Below the pieces are notes generated by a model that saw nothing but the letters and a program-made list of their open reading frames with translations, was not told where the DNA came from and did not search any database. 61,971 nucleotides of DNA from DATGZX01 sp035296965. Lineage in GTDB: Bacteria; Planctomycetota; Planctomycetia; Gemmatales; Gemmataceae. The DNA lies in contig DATGZX010000005.1 in assembly GCA_035296965.1 (NCBI GenBank), positions 1-61,971 of the forward strand, read 5' to 3'. Both the position numbers and the translations under genes were made by a program. Positions 1-8,587 of this stretch are shown here, piece by piece. The stretch's first letter is position 1, and each line of letters opens with the position of its first letter.

Positions 1-306
1 GGACACGTGCCATATATAAGAACACCCTGGATACACCAACGGTGGGACCTACAAGACACTACGTTCGTTCCCCAGCAGGGGCGCGACCTGGGCAATACTC
101 TGCGCTGACTGCGCAGTCGAATACCACTGTGAACGCTTACCAATTGCTGAAGCGCCAGCTTACCACCTCTCCCTTTACGACCTGGACTCGTTAGTCCGCA
201 CTTTTTTCGATTTGTGTTCTCTGAATCCAGCGTATTTCGTTTCTGGACTGCGTGAACATGCCTTGACGTACTTCTACATGAACAATGCTTCTTTCAAGCC
301 ATAAGC

Positions 307-552
307 CGGCGGCGGGGTGGAGGCTACGACCGCAATGTCTGCGACCCAGCCACGCTCCGCACGACGATCGAATCCATCCGTAACAATCCCGTGCGGCGAG
401 GCCTGGTTGGCCAGGTTACCAATTGGCCCTGGTCGAGTGCTCGGTTTTATGCTGGAATGGGCAAGCCAGTTTTAACCATGGATCCCCTGGCAGAATTCGT
501 GCGCTCAACCGGGGACGGCATGCTCTTGCAGCCCTTCCATGCTATGTTCTGA
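307..552 (+). pseudogene. 3' remnant of a REP-associated tyrosine transposase (Y1/IS200-like, RAYT)
   Basis: The frame ending at the TGA at 550-552 reads GGGYDRN, then an IRNNPVRRGLV segment, then NWPWSSARFYAG. These are hallmark C-terminal stretches of RAYT/IS200-like Y1 transposases (GGGYDRN follows the FWQ block; NPVRRGLV and WSSA lie in the last third). The catalytic HUH motif and Tyr region would lie upstream, where I find no matching continuous frame, so only about the last 80 residues survive. RAYTs are known to mobilise REP-type palindromes, which are abundant in this window. No start codon or ribosome site is visible. Confidence is in the family, not in function. Confidence 0.7.
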
Positions 553-663
553 CCACGAGAGCGCACTGAAGGGCCGCGAAAACATGGCACCCGGCGCGCT
601 CGATGTGCATTGCTTTGAAACTGACTGGTACTAATCGACACGAGCGCTAGGCTAGAGAGGATA

Positions 664-2247
664 GTGATCGTGGACGCACACATCGTACTAGCTGGCGGCG
701 GTGTCAAGGGCGCTGTCCTGGCTGGCTGCCTTAGGGCAGTTGAAGACAAAGGAGTCACTCCGCTTGGGTTTGGGGGCACCTCCGCAGGAAGCATTGTAGC
801 GCTTCTCGCATCCATTGGCTATTCAGGGGCGGAATTAGAGGACATTCTGGTCAACAAAGTATTCACTGAATTCCTTGACGACGGCGGCACTCGGTTGAGC
901 GCGCTTAAGAAAGAATGGGAAGGCTTCTTGAAGCGAATTGCGGACAAAAGCTGGCGGACCTGTTTGGCGATGAGCGCTTTGGCAAGGCGCTTCGGAACGG
1001 AGGTGGGCCTTTACCAAGGTAACAAGTTGAGGACATTCTTGGCTGAGTCGATCAAGGCGAGAGTGAAAAACCTACCTGTCGCACCAGAGAAGGCGACTTT
1101 CGACCACCTGGCAAGTTGTGGATGTAAGCCGTTGAGAGTCGTCGCCACGGACTTGGGGAGCAAACGAGCGGCAATCTTCGGAACCGGCCGTAAAGGGGCT
1201 GACCAAGCCGTAGTCGACGCAGTGAGAGCGTCTGCTAGTTTTCCATTTGTATTTCGGCCAGTGGTACTTAACGGGATGCACCTGACAGATGGTGGCCTGA
1301 GCAGCAATCTGCCGGCGTTTCTTTTCGAAGAAGAATATCGCCGATCTAGAACGCCGACTTTAGCATTCGATCTCGTCCCGGGGCGTCAGTCACAAGTACC
1401 TTACACTCCGACGGGCGATCTTGGGGCATTCGCACAAGCTCTCCTCGGCAGTGGACTTGAGGCAAGCGATGTGCTACTCCGACAAGCAACACCTGGCGTA
1501 ACTTATTTTCCAATTCGAGTGCCGGAAGGCATCGGTACGTTTGATTTTGCATTGACCAATGCGCAACGCGAAGCGTGCTTTGCGATGGGGTATTCTGAGG
1601 CTAGCAATCAACTTGAAAGATTTGAGCCGCTTGCAAGGACGAAGCAATTTGGCGGAGAACTCAAGACAAATCTTATTGTGCGATCTGGTCCGCCACGGCT
1701 TTATGAACCGGTGTTGCGCGCTGTGATGGAGCAACTTGAATCAGTGAGCGCAGATGGAATTGGCGTAATGCGAGCCCATATCATGCTACTGACGGGCCGC
1801 GCATCCAAGAATGCGGCGAGCACTCGAATTGTCACTTATTCGATAGGAATGGATCTTGATCCGGATAGTGATCTGGAACTTGATCAAGACGCCGGATGTA
1901 CGGGCCAAGCCTGGGAATCGGGCCAAGTCGCGGTCGCGGATCTCGACCTTGCGCGAAAGGATCCAGGGCGGTGGAGAATGTCCATCGAGCAGCACAACAA
2001 GGTGCCGAATCGGATCAAATCCATGATTAGTGTGCCTATCCCAGGGAATGTTCAGGCGGAGGCGGCACCGATTCGGCCGATCGGGACACTGGCAGTTGAC
2101 TGCGAGACCAAATTGGCCGATACTGGCTGGTGCGAAACGTGTCTCCAATCGCAACAGCTAGGAAATTCGTCCGAGGTGAAGCTCAGCTCAGATGTTGTGG
2201 ATATAATGAAAGCATGGGCGACGGTGCTCGGAGCGATGCTCCCATAA
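664..2247 (+). CDS. Patatin-like phospholipase with C-terminal GAF-like domain
   Basis: Predicted serine acyl-lipid hydrolase of the patatin family. The oxyanion loop GGGVKG is at residues 11-16, the nucleophile elbow GTSAG puts the catalytic Ser at about 40, and a DGG motif with the catalytic Asp lies near residue 210. Residues about 345-527 are unlike patatin and read like a GAF sensory domain (alternating strands, a CTGQAWESG stretch, then ISVPI near the end). The protein is therefore probably a ligand-gated lipase. It has no signal peptide and is likely cytoplasmic. The GTG start follows an AGAGAGG ribosome site. The upstream transposase remnant suggests a mobile neighbourhood. Patatin effectors occur in CBASS defence, but no nucleotide cyclase is present here, so a defence role is speculation. 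Confidence 0.8.
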   Translation: MIVDAHIVLAGGGVKGAVLAGCLRAVEDKGVTPLGFGGTSAGSIVALLASIGYSGAELEDILVNKVFTEFLDDGGTRLSALKKEWEGFLKRIADKSWRTCLAMSALARRFGTEVGLYQGNKLRTFLAESIKARVKNLPVAPEKATFDHLASCGCKPLRVVATDLGSKRAAIFGTGRKGADQAVVDAVRASASFPFVFRPVVLNGMHLTDGGLSSNLPAFLFEEEYRRSRTPTLAFDLVPGRQSQVPYTPTGDLGAFAQALLGSGLEASDVLLRQATPGVTYFPIRVPEGIGTFDFALTNAQREACFAMGYSEASNQLERFEPLARTKQFGGELKTNLIVRSGPPRLYEPVLRAVMEQLESVSADGIGVMRAHIMLLTGRASKNAASTRIVTYSIGMDLDPDSDLELDQDAGCTGQAWESGQVAVADLDLARKDPGRWRMSIEQHNKVPNRIKSMISVPIPGNVQAEAAPIRPIGTLAVDCETKLADTGWCETCLQSQQLGNSSEVKLSSDVVDIMKAWATVLGAMLP

Positions 2248-2276
2248 GGGCATTCCAAAATAAGTGGTTTGAAAAC

Positions 2277-2480
2277 ATGAACTTACGCGCACTTTACGTA
2301 ACTCACGACAAGCCCCTGCAGCTTCAGAAGGTTGCGGATGGGCTCTGGATTACAGTCGGGGAAACCTCGGCATACTCGGCCGAACAGGCGAAGGCTGAGT
2401 TTTTTCGCTCCGCTGAAGTGTTCAAGCGGCCGATGCGTAAAGCAAGACTAAAAAAGACGTTGGGGCAAGTGTCCGAATAG
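2277..2480 (+). CDS. Small hypothetical protein (67 aa)
   Basis: A short frame starting 29 bases after the patatin gene, on the same strand. The product is MNLRALYVTHDKP... with a basic C-terminal third (KRPMRKARLKK). No ribosome site is clear, and the frame stays open further upstream inside the patatin gene, so the ATG at 2277 is a choice, not a certainty. I recognise no family. Codon use resembles its neighbours, and the position suggests co-transcription with the patatin gene if it is real. Confidence 0.35.
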   Translation: MNLRALYVTHDKPLQLQKVADGLWITVGETSAYSAEQAKAEFFRSAEVFKRPMRKARLKKTLGQVSE

Positions 2481-2954
2481 AAGGAAACGCACGCTGCGAA
2501 CGGAGGGTCGAGGAAACTACTTCCTTTCCCAGTGGGGCCGTCAACTGGCGTTATGGGGGGGTAAGGTGCTTCTTTCGCGCCTCCCGGCTGAATCTGTAAT
2601 GGTAGTCGTGCTCGCTGTAAGACCCTGGTCTTAAGGACTCCGAGAAATACTTTGGGCGCCTCGGTCCGACCGCCCGCCGACTCAAGCCGGCGCACTCAAG
2701 AACCTGCCACATGTAGGGCGGTTTTCCAGACGGAAGCAAACCCAATTTCGAGTAAAGGCCAGCTCGAAAAGAAATCCCAGCTCCTATTCTGCCAGCAGTG
2801 CGCCAAGCCGCAATCTGCATGGGAAGATTCAGTTCCTGTGCTGTTTCAGCAACCTCAGTTCGGCCTCGGCCAGGTACCACTCCGCGGCGGGGGCTTCGAG
2901 GCCTGCAAAAGACCGCTATTGCTGTCGCCGACAAACGTCTTGACAGATTACGAA
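2481..2954. other. Intergenic stretch without a convincing gene
   Basis: Long open frames exist on both strands but have low-complexity Arg/Pro/Ser-rich translations typical of shadows in GC-rich DNA. On the minus strand around 2850-2945 a short frame reads EWYLAEAELRLLKQHRN before a stop, which looks like the decayed tail of a coding sequence; its family cannot be named. Confidence 0.5.
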
Positions 2955-3590
2955 TCACCGCATAAACGCCTTGATCTCCGGGTCCTGGCTTTCGAGACTC
3001 TTTCGAAGCGATTCCGCCAGTTGCTCTACATCCTGCGTCGATTCCAGCTTGGAGGGAATCGCAGGCAATTCGGCTTTCTTCTGCTGATAGACCGGCGCTT
3101 CCGCTGTCATGTCGATCAAGAACACTTGGCCCGACGTCATATCTACGCCTTTCCCGCCGATGGTCAGACTCTCGTTCGCAACAGCCGTTCCTTTCTCGTT
3201 GAGCTGAATGCGGTAGGCTGCCTCGATGCGCTTGCCAGCCAGTTCGACCGTGTCGTTCGCTTCCGCCTTTTTCCCGTCCGACGTGCAGTGGAACTGGAGG
3301 CCCCGACTCGAGTCGTCCGACTTCGGACGGCCATACCTGAACAGAATGAGATACGTGAACTGCTCCCGGCTGCCAGGTTTTCTCACCGTACCGAAGAGGA
3401 GACCCGGCTTTGGTGCGACGACTACAAGGTTGCCGCCGGAAACACCGAGGTTTTCGCTGGAGCTGCTCGAGCCGCGCAGAACCATCTTGAACGGCAGCAA
3501 CTCAAATCGAGCGTACCACCACCAACCGGCCGCGGCCACGAGGACCAGACCGATGGTCAGGACGAGTAAAAGCTTGCGTCGGTGTGTCAT
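2955..3590 (-). CDS. Hypothetical membrane-anchored or secreted protein
   Basis: 211 aa. Residues 1-25 (MTHRRKLLLVLTIGLVLVAA) form a basic-plus-hydrophobic export signal or single membrane anchor, followed by a polar domain. That domain has a Ser run (GSSSSSENLG, about residues 40-50), beta-rich segments and a charged helical tail (ESTQDVEQLAESLRKSLESQD). No cysteine pair, catalytic motif or known repeat is seen. Probably an extracytoplasmic protein of planctomycete type with unknown function. It has its own ATG and no obvious operon partner; the next gene, the toxin, is on the other strand. Confidence 0.6.
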   Translation of the reverse strand: MTHRRKLLLVLTIGLVLVAAAGWWWYARFELLPFKMVLRGSSSSSENLGVSGGNLVVVAPKPGLLFGTVRKPGSREQFTYLILFRYGRPKSDDSSRGLQFHCTSDGKKAEANDTVELAGKRIEAAYRIQLNEKGTAVANESLTIGGKGVDMTSGQVFLIDMTAEAPVYQQKKAELPAIPSKLESTQDVEQLAESLRKSLESQDPEIKAFMR

Positions 3591-3706
3591 TGTCTGGTGC
3601 CCTCAGCGTCCGGAGCATGACAACGCATTATCCAAGCCCCGGCCACCAGTTCCAGCGCATTTCCACAAACCGGCGCCTTCACGCCTGGCCGCGCTCCGGC
3701 AGTTCG

Positions 3707-3847
3707 TAGGGTGCGGTCAAGCGTACTCGCGCCGACGCACCATTCCCAGGGCGGTGCTAGCGCGTCGGTTTCCGTCCCTGGTGAGAACAAGACGAATGGC
3801 TTCGAGTTGGCAAGGTGCGTCGGCGCGAGTACGCTTGACGCACCCTA
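3707..3847. repeat. MITE-like element, family A copy 1
   Basis: 141 bases bounded by inverted arms of about 31 bases. The left end reads TAGGGTGCGGTCAAGCG and continues ACTCGCGCCGACGCACC; the right end is its complement, ending GCTTGACGCACCCTA. The interior (CCCAGGGCGGTGCTAGC onward) is not palindromic and codes for nothing. A second copy in the same orientation lies at 5481-5670. Size, inverted ends and lack of coding fit a non-autonomous MITE. Confidence 0.8.
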
Positions 3848-3929
3848 CTGCCGGAGCATGCAGCCCGCCCGCCGACCGCGTGCAGACCAGGTCTGGTCGG
3901 GATCATAGCTTATAGGCTATACTTGTTGC

Positions 3930-4301
3930 ATGTGGAACGTCTCAACCACGCGGGAATTCGATGCTTGGTTCTCGCAATTGGGAGAAGAGGAGCAGACTGA
4001 AATTATCGCCAAGGTCAACTTGCTAAAGCTCCTGGGGCCGCAACTCGCGCGGCCGCATGCGGACACGCTGAATGGGTCAAAACACGCGAACATGAAGGAG
4101 CTGCGCGCTGATACGAAGGCGTGTGTTCTGCGGATAGCCTTCGCCTTCGACCCGCAACGATCAGCGGTGTTGCTGGTCGGCGGCGATAAATCAGGCGTGG
4201 GCCAGAAGCGCTTCTACCGCCAGCTTATTGCTAGAGCGGACGCGCTCTACGACGCCCACTTGATGAAACTGCGAACGAAGAAGAAAGGCAAAGGTAATTG
4301 A
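3930..4301 (+). CDS. RelE/HigB-like toxin of a type II toxin-antitoxin pair
   Basis: 123 aa and basic. The opening WNVSTTREFDAWFSQLGEEEQ is typical of the phage Gp49-like/HigB branch of the RelE superfamily. A central KELRADT followed by CVLRIAFAFDP and then LLVGGDKSG matches the core strands of that fold; family members are translation-dependent or free mRNA interferases. The C-terminus is Lys-rich (KLRTKKKGKG). The gene is followed after one base by an XRE antitoxin gene, the toxin-first order usual for HigBA. Toxicity is inferred, not shown. The ATG is chosen because the fold begins at once. It lies between two MITE copies. Confidence 0.8.
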   Translation: MWNVSTTREFDAWFSQLGEEEQTEIIAKVNLLKLLGPQLARPHADTLNGSKHANMKELRADTKACVLRIAFAFDPQRSAVLLVGGDKSGVGQKRFYRQLIARADALYDAHLMKLRTKKKGKGN

Positions 4302-4302
4302 A

Positions 4303-4644
4303 ATGGCCAGATCATTTGATGAACTCGTAAAGCGAACGACAACCAAGAGAACACGCGACCGCGCCACGCGCCGGACCAAGCAATTATTGGGGGAATTGCT
4401 GCTCAGCGAAATCCGCAAAATCGCCGGAAAAAGCCAGAGTGAGCTTGCCGACGAGCTTGGCATCAAGCAACCCAGCCTCTCAAAGCTGGAAAAGCAATCG
4501 GACATGCAGGTTTCCACTTTGCGGCGGATTATCGAAGCGCTCGGCGGTGAACTCGAAGTCATCGCCCGCTTTCCCAAAGGCAACGTGAGGCTTGAACAGT
4601 TTCGAAAAAAGGTGTCAGGACCCTTTTCTGAAAAAGGGTCCTGA
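4303..4644 (+). CDS. XRE-family antitoxin (HigA-like)
   Basis: 113 aa with a helix-turn-helix at about residues 45-85 (KSQSELADELGIKQPSLSKLE), matching HigA-type antitoxins that bind the toxin and repress the operon. The start is two bases after the toxin stop, so the pair is translationally coupled. The last residues (KKVSGPFSEKGS) are encoded by an intergenic-type palindromic repeat (4605-4653), and the TGA lies in its right arm. The native C-terminus has therefore probably been replaced by repeat sequence. The helix-turn-helix itself is untouched, so function is likely retained. Confidence 0.8.
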   Translation: MARSFDELVKRTTTKRTRDRATRRTKQLLGELLLSEIRKIAGKSQSELADELGIKQPSLSKLEKQSDMQVSTLRRIIEALGGELEVIARFPKGNVRLEQFRKKVSGPFSEKGS

Positions 4645-4653
4645 CACCTTTTT
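4605..4653. repeat. Family B palindromic repeat, also a plausible terminator
   Basis: Near-perfect palindrome with arm AAAAGGTGTCAGGACCCTTT and its complement about 2-5 bases apart, ending in a run of T. The same arms recur at 22655-22737 around a spacer. Here it overlaps the end of the antitoxin gene and could act as an intrinsic terminator. Confidence 0.75.
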
Positions 4654-4794
4654 CCACCTTGACAAAGCCCTCCTAAAACAGCAAGATAACGTCGCGGCAA
4701 AATCTAGGTTTGTCGTCGTAAGCGTTTACGTTAGTCAACGCACCTTGTTTTGAAGCTTGGTAGCGCCATGCGCTTGCCAGCTGAAAGGTGCGTC

Positions 4795-5475
4795 ATGACT
4801 ACAAACACTTCCCGCGCTCTTCCCATTCTTGACCAGCCCCAAGTTCACGAAGCCTTGTCTCGGCTCTACGCAGAAGCTGAAGTGAACGATTCCAAAGTTT
4901 CGGCCGAAGAGCAAGCCAGCGCGTCGGCTGCCGGAGGCCTTATCGATGAGCAAACGCTTGCGTCAATCCGCGATCGATCTTTTATGGCAGTCGCTCGGGA
5001 GGTTGGTAGGCTTGTTCATTTGCTGGTACGCAGCCGCCGGCCCGCACTTGTCGTGGAATTTGGCACGTCATTCGGATTGTCCACGATCCATATAGCGGCG
5101 GCCCTGCGCGACAACGGCTTCGGTCACTTAGTCACGACAGAGCAGAGCGCAAGTAAGGCGTCTCGTGCCGCGCAACATCTCACGCAGGCCGGGTTGTCGG
5201 ATTTGGTGGAGATCCGGCAGGGCGACGCTTTCCAGACGCTCTCTGCTATCAGCGGAGTCGACCTCTTGCTGCTCGACGGCTGGAAGCAACTGTATCTCCC
5301 CTTGCTGAGGCAACTTGAGCCGGCATTATCTCCGGGCTGTCTGGTCATTGCCGACGACGTAATCAGCATGTCGGAAAAGCTCATGCCCTATCTCGCGTAT
5401 GTGCGCGATGCGGCAAATGGTTACATATCGTGCGAAATTCCGTTGGACGACGGTCTCGAGCTGTCAATCCGCTAA
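4795..5475 (+). CDS. Class I SAM-dependent O-methyltransferase-like protein
   Basis: About 226 aa. The motif I region reads VVEFGTSFGLSTIHIA (SAM-binding Gly loop), an acidic residue follows about 25 residues later (TTEQSASKA), the motif II-like LLLLDGWKQLY carries the conserved Asp, and VIADDV is the post-II strand. This pattern is that of catechol/caffeoyl-CoA O-methyltransferase-like enzymes (MTF3/24 group). The substrate cannot be predicted. The ATG at 4795 is preferred over one 45 bases upstream because GAAAGGTG precedes it at good spacing. It lies downstream of the toxin-antitoxin pair, and the stop codon is five bases before a MITE copy. Confidence 0.75.
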   Translation: MTTNTSRALPILDQPQVHEALSRLYAEAEVNDSKVSAEEQASASAAGGLIDEQTLASIRDRSFMAVAREVGRLVHLLVRSRRPALVVEFGTSFGLSTIHIAAALRDNGFGHLVTTEQSASKASRAAQHLTQAGLSDLVEIRQGDAFQTLSAISGVDLLLLDGWKQLYLPLLRQLEPALSPGCLVIADDVISMSEKLMPYLAYVRDAANGYISCEIPLDDGLELSIR

Positions 5476-5480
5476 GTTCA

Positions 5481-5670
5481 TAGGTGCGTCAAGCGTACTC
5501 GCGCCGACGCACCGTTCCCAGGGCGGTGCTAGCGCGTCGGTTTCAATCCCTGGTGAGAGCAAGACGAGTGCCTTCAAGTTGGTCGAAGGTGCATCGTGAA
5601 AAGGCACGAGAGAGAGGTGCAGTCCTCGTTGGTTGGCAAGGTGCGTCGGCGCGAGTACGCTTGACACATC
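5481..5670. repeat. MITE-like element, family A copy 2
   Basis: Same outer arms as 3707-3847 (left TAGGTGCGTCAAGCGTACTC, right GCGCGAGTACGCTTGACAC) and a related interior (CCCAGGGCGGTGCTAGCGCG), with about 50 extra bases (AAGGCACGAGAGAGAGG region) before the right arm. Same orientation as copy 1; it begins five bases after the methyltransferase stop. Confidence 0.8.
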
Positions 5671-6118
5671 ACTGCTGCCACGAAGGTCAGGCCGAACGAG
5701 CACGTCTCCGTCGTTTCCAGTGGGCCTTCCCATCGTCGGCGTTTATCCTGCCGATGGGGCGAATGTGAGGGCACAAATCTCCTGGGATGCGGTTTCACAT
5801 GCGCCTTGCTGGATCTACAATTAGGTCTTGAAGACTCGCGCGGTTGTAACACAAGCTGACAGCTTGTGCTACAACTCCGGCAGGCAAGCGCTCCCACGCG
5901 GAAGGCAAGGGGCGCAGCTCTTTTATTTGACACCGTTTCCCTGAACCATTAGGACGCAAATAGGACGCAAATAGGACGCATTTTCAGAGACAATTCAATG
6001 GCTGTGGAATAGCAAAGCCAGTTTTTCACTTGGCTTTGCGGCCCAGTTTCGGGATAGTAACACGGTTAACCAGGCGTCCGAGATGGAAATCGACCAATCT
6101 TCGCTGGAGGAGACTCCG
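5671..6118. other. Intergenic region with a palindrome and a tandem repeat
   Basis: No convincing gene. It holds a palindrome at 5843-5875 (ACACAAGCTG facing CAGCTTGTG, with outer GTTGTA/TACAAC) and three tandem copies of TAGGACGCAAA at 5950-5982. Either may be regulatory or a repeat remnant; the promoter of the DUF255 gene must lie here. Confidence 0.6.
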
Positions 6119-8545
6119 ATGCGGTGTCACATGATGATAAGAGCGGCGTCAGTGCTGTTGCTTGCTGGGTTCGGCATTGGCCAAACATGTTTCGCGGAGG
6201 CAGGCGGCGCACGCGCAGACAAGGACGTTCCTACGAACCGCCTGGCCAAGGAAAGCAGCCCTTATCTCCTCCAGCACGCACACAATCCAGTCGATTGGTA
6301 CCCTTGGGGGCCTGACGCTTTTGCCAAGGCCAAGAAGGAAGGCAAACTCATCTTCTTGTCGATAGGGTATAGCTCGTGTCATTGGTGCCACGTGATGGAG
6401 CGAGAATCGTTCGAAAACGCTGAAGTTGCGAAGCTCCTGAACGATTGGTTCGTCTGCATCAAGGTCGATCGCGAGGAAAGGCCGGAGATCGATGCGATTT
6501 ACATGATGGCGCTCAACGTTCAGCGTCAGCGCGGCGGCTGGCCTCTGTCCATGTTTCTGACCGCGGACGGAAAACCGATCGTTGGCGGCACCTACTGGCC
6601 ACCGGACGACCGCCAGGTGGAGGGCGAGGTTGTCCGCGGTTTCAAGAGCATTCTCAAGATCATCCACGAGTTCCAGGTCAACAAGCCTCAGGATCTCGAG
6701 ACGCAGGCTCATAAACTTGCTGCCGCCACGAAAGCGGCCCTCGCAGAGTCGATCCCAGGCGTCGCTCTGGTTGATCTGAATCGGAAGCTGGTCACGGCGG
6801 CCGTGGAATCGATCAAGGAAGAATTTGACAGCGAGTTCGGCGGCTTCGGCTCTCCCTCCAGCCATTTCAAGGGGCCCAAGTTCCCCGTGCCTTCTTACCT
6901 GGAGTTGTTGCTTCAAGAGGCTAGCCGCACCAAGTCCGCGGATCTGGTTGCCATCCTCACCACTTCGCTCGATCGCATGGCCCAGGGCGGGATCTACGAT
7001 CAGCTCGGTGGCGGTTTTCACCGGTATAGCACCGAGCGCACCTGGACCGTGCCCCACTTCGAAAAAATGCTCTACGACAACGCCCAGCTGGCCGAGGTCT
7101 ATGCCAAGGCGTATCGCTTGACGGGAGATCCGCTCTACAGGCGCGTTGTGGAAGAGACGCTGGCATTTATCGACCGGGAGATGACTTCTCCGGAGGGCGG
7201 CTTTTACTCTGCGCTGGACGCGGATAGCAGCGGCGTCGAAGGTCAATTCTATGTTTGGACCGACGGCGAACTGGATGCTGTTTTGACCAATAAGGCTGAC
7301 GCAGAACTCGTCAAGCGCGTGTTTGGTGCGAACAACGCTCCCAATTTCGAGGCTCGGTATCACATCCTGCTCCTTCCGAAACCTCTTGCTGCCGTGGCTG
7401 TGGACCTGCATATGTCCCGGGCGCAACTCCAGACTCGCCTGGCGCCGCTCTTGCAAAAGCTCCTCCAGGTGCGCTCGCGGAGGCCGAGGCCTTTCCTGGA
7501 TACCAAGATCCTCACGGGTTGGAATGGCGAGATGATCGCCGGTTATGCACTCGCGGGGCAGGCCCTCGCAGAGCCCAGGTATGTCGCCAGCGCCGCTCGC
7601 GCCGCGGATTTCATCCTCAAGAATTTGCGGTCCAAGGAAGGCAGACTATTGCGCGCTTACGGGTCTCAGCCGGGGGGATCAGCAGAAGGACGTCTGAACG
7701 GCTACCTGGACGACTACACCTACCTCTCTCACGGTTTGTTGTGCCTTCATGATGCAACGGGCGATCGCAAGTGGCTCGATGCAGCCAGGGAGACGACCGA
7801 CACGATGGTGCGCTGGTACGCCGATAGTGATGCCGGCGGTTTCTTCTACACTTCCAGCGACCATGAGAAATTGTTCGCGCGCACCAAGGATCAATACGAC
7901 AGCGTCCAGCCTTCGGGCAACAGTGCCGCCGCGCGAAACCTGGTGAGACTTTGGACGAAAACTGGGGACACGCGTTATCGAGACCTTGCTGAAAAGACCC
8001 TCAAGTCGTTCGCTGCCTCTCTCAAATCGAACCCCACGGGGATGACGGCGCTGGCCGCTGCTCTCGCCTTGTACCTCGATGCTCGCGCTGGCAAGAGTGA
8101 GCTGGTCGCAGCCAAGAACGAATTACCCCTTCAGGGTGGAGGAGCGAAGAAATCCGATTCGGTCGTCAAGGTGAGCGCCAAGGCAGCGCCCGAAAAGCCC
8201 GGTGCGGATGGCAAACAGGAAGTGACGGTAACGCTTAAAATCGACGAGGGTTGGCACGCCTATGCCAATCCTCCTGGGTTGGAGGATCTGGAGCCCGTGC
8301 AAACGACCGTGACCCTCAAGCCAACCGTTAAACCGGAGGAAGTGAAGGTCGATTATCCAAAAGGCAAAGTGATCAACGACCCCGCTTTGGGAAAGTACAA
8401 CGTGTACGAGGGGACCGTCACGATCAAGGCGACCGTGCGCCGCGCCGCGGGCGACACGAGCCCGCTCGAAGTGACGGTCAAATTTCAAACCTGCAACGAT
8501 AAGCAGTGCCTTCTGCCGGCGACCAAGACGATCAAGTTACCCTGA
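6119..8545 (+). CDS. DUF255/YyaL-type thioredoxin-domain protein fused to a DsbD-alpha-like domain
   Basis: About 808 aa, exported. The signal peptide is at residues 1-26 (MRCHMMIRAASVLLLAGFGIG). A thioredoxin-like DUF255 domain follows at about 40-200: NRLAKESSPYLLQHAHNPV is the family opening, and Cys87-His-Trp-Cys90 is the redox pair. An alpha/alpha-barrel glycosidase-like region covers about 210-660 (PKFPVPSYLELLL, LYDNAQLA, WNGEMIAGYALA). After a linker, about 690-808 is beta-rich, with GWHAYANPP and a CNDKQC pair near 792 and 797, as in the N-terminal domain of DsbD, which passes electrons to periplasmic thiol partners. The fusion suggests an envelope thiol-redox protein. The ATG at 6119 is chosen over 6083 because it starts the signal peptide. 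Confidence 0.85.
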   Translation: MRCHMMIRAASVLLLAGFGIGQTCFAEAGGARADKDVPTNRLAKESSPYLLQHAHNPVDWYPWGPDAFAKAKKEGKLIFLSIGYSSCHWCHVMERESFENAEVAKLLNDWFVCIKVDREERPEIDAIYMMALNVQRQRGGWPLSMFLTADGKPIVGGTYWPPDDRQVEGEVVRGFKSILKIIHEFQVNKPQDLETQAHKLAAATKAALAESIPGVALVDLNRKLVTAAVESIKEEFDSEFGGFGSPSSHFKGPKFPVPSYLELLLQEASRTKSADLVAILTTSLDRMAQGGIYDQLGGGFHRYSTERTWTVPHFEKMLYDNAQLAEVYAKAYRLTGDPLYRRVVEETLAFIDREMTSPEGGFYSALDADSSGVEGQFYVWTDGELDAVLTNKADAELVKRVFGANNAPNFEARYHILLLPKPLAAVAVDLHMSRAQLQTRLAPLLQKLLQVRSRRPRPFLDTKILTGWNGEMIAGYALAGQALAEPRYVASAARAADFILKNLRSKEGRLLRAYGSQPGGSAEGRLNGYLDDYTYLSHGLLCLHDATGDRKWLDAARETTDTMVRWYADSDAGGFFYTSSDHEKLFARTKDQYDSVQPSGNSAAARNLVRLWTKTGDTRYRDLAEKTLKSFAASLKSNPTGMTALAAALALYLDARAGKSELVAAKNELPLQGGGAKKSDSVVKVSAKAAPEKPGADGKQEVTVTLKIDEGWHAYANPPGLEDLEPVQTTVTLKPTVKPEEVKVDYPKGKVINDPALGKYNVYEGTVTIKATVRRAAGDTSPLEVTVKFQTCNDKQCLLPATKTIKLP

Positions 8546-8587
8546 CGATGGCCCCTTGCGGATCTGCTGTGTTGTCGATCTGCGGAA

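Noticed and set aside
2840..2945. Minus-strand tail reading EWYLAEAELRLLKQHRN
   Set aside because: It looks like decayed coding DNA but no start, family or continuation could be found, so no gene is called.
2652..3569. 305-aa open frame on the plus strand
   Set aside because: It is antisense to the credible exported protein at 2955-3590 and has Arg/Pro-rich shadow composition without a ribosome site.
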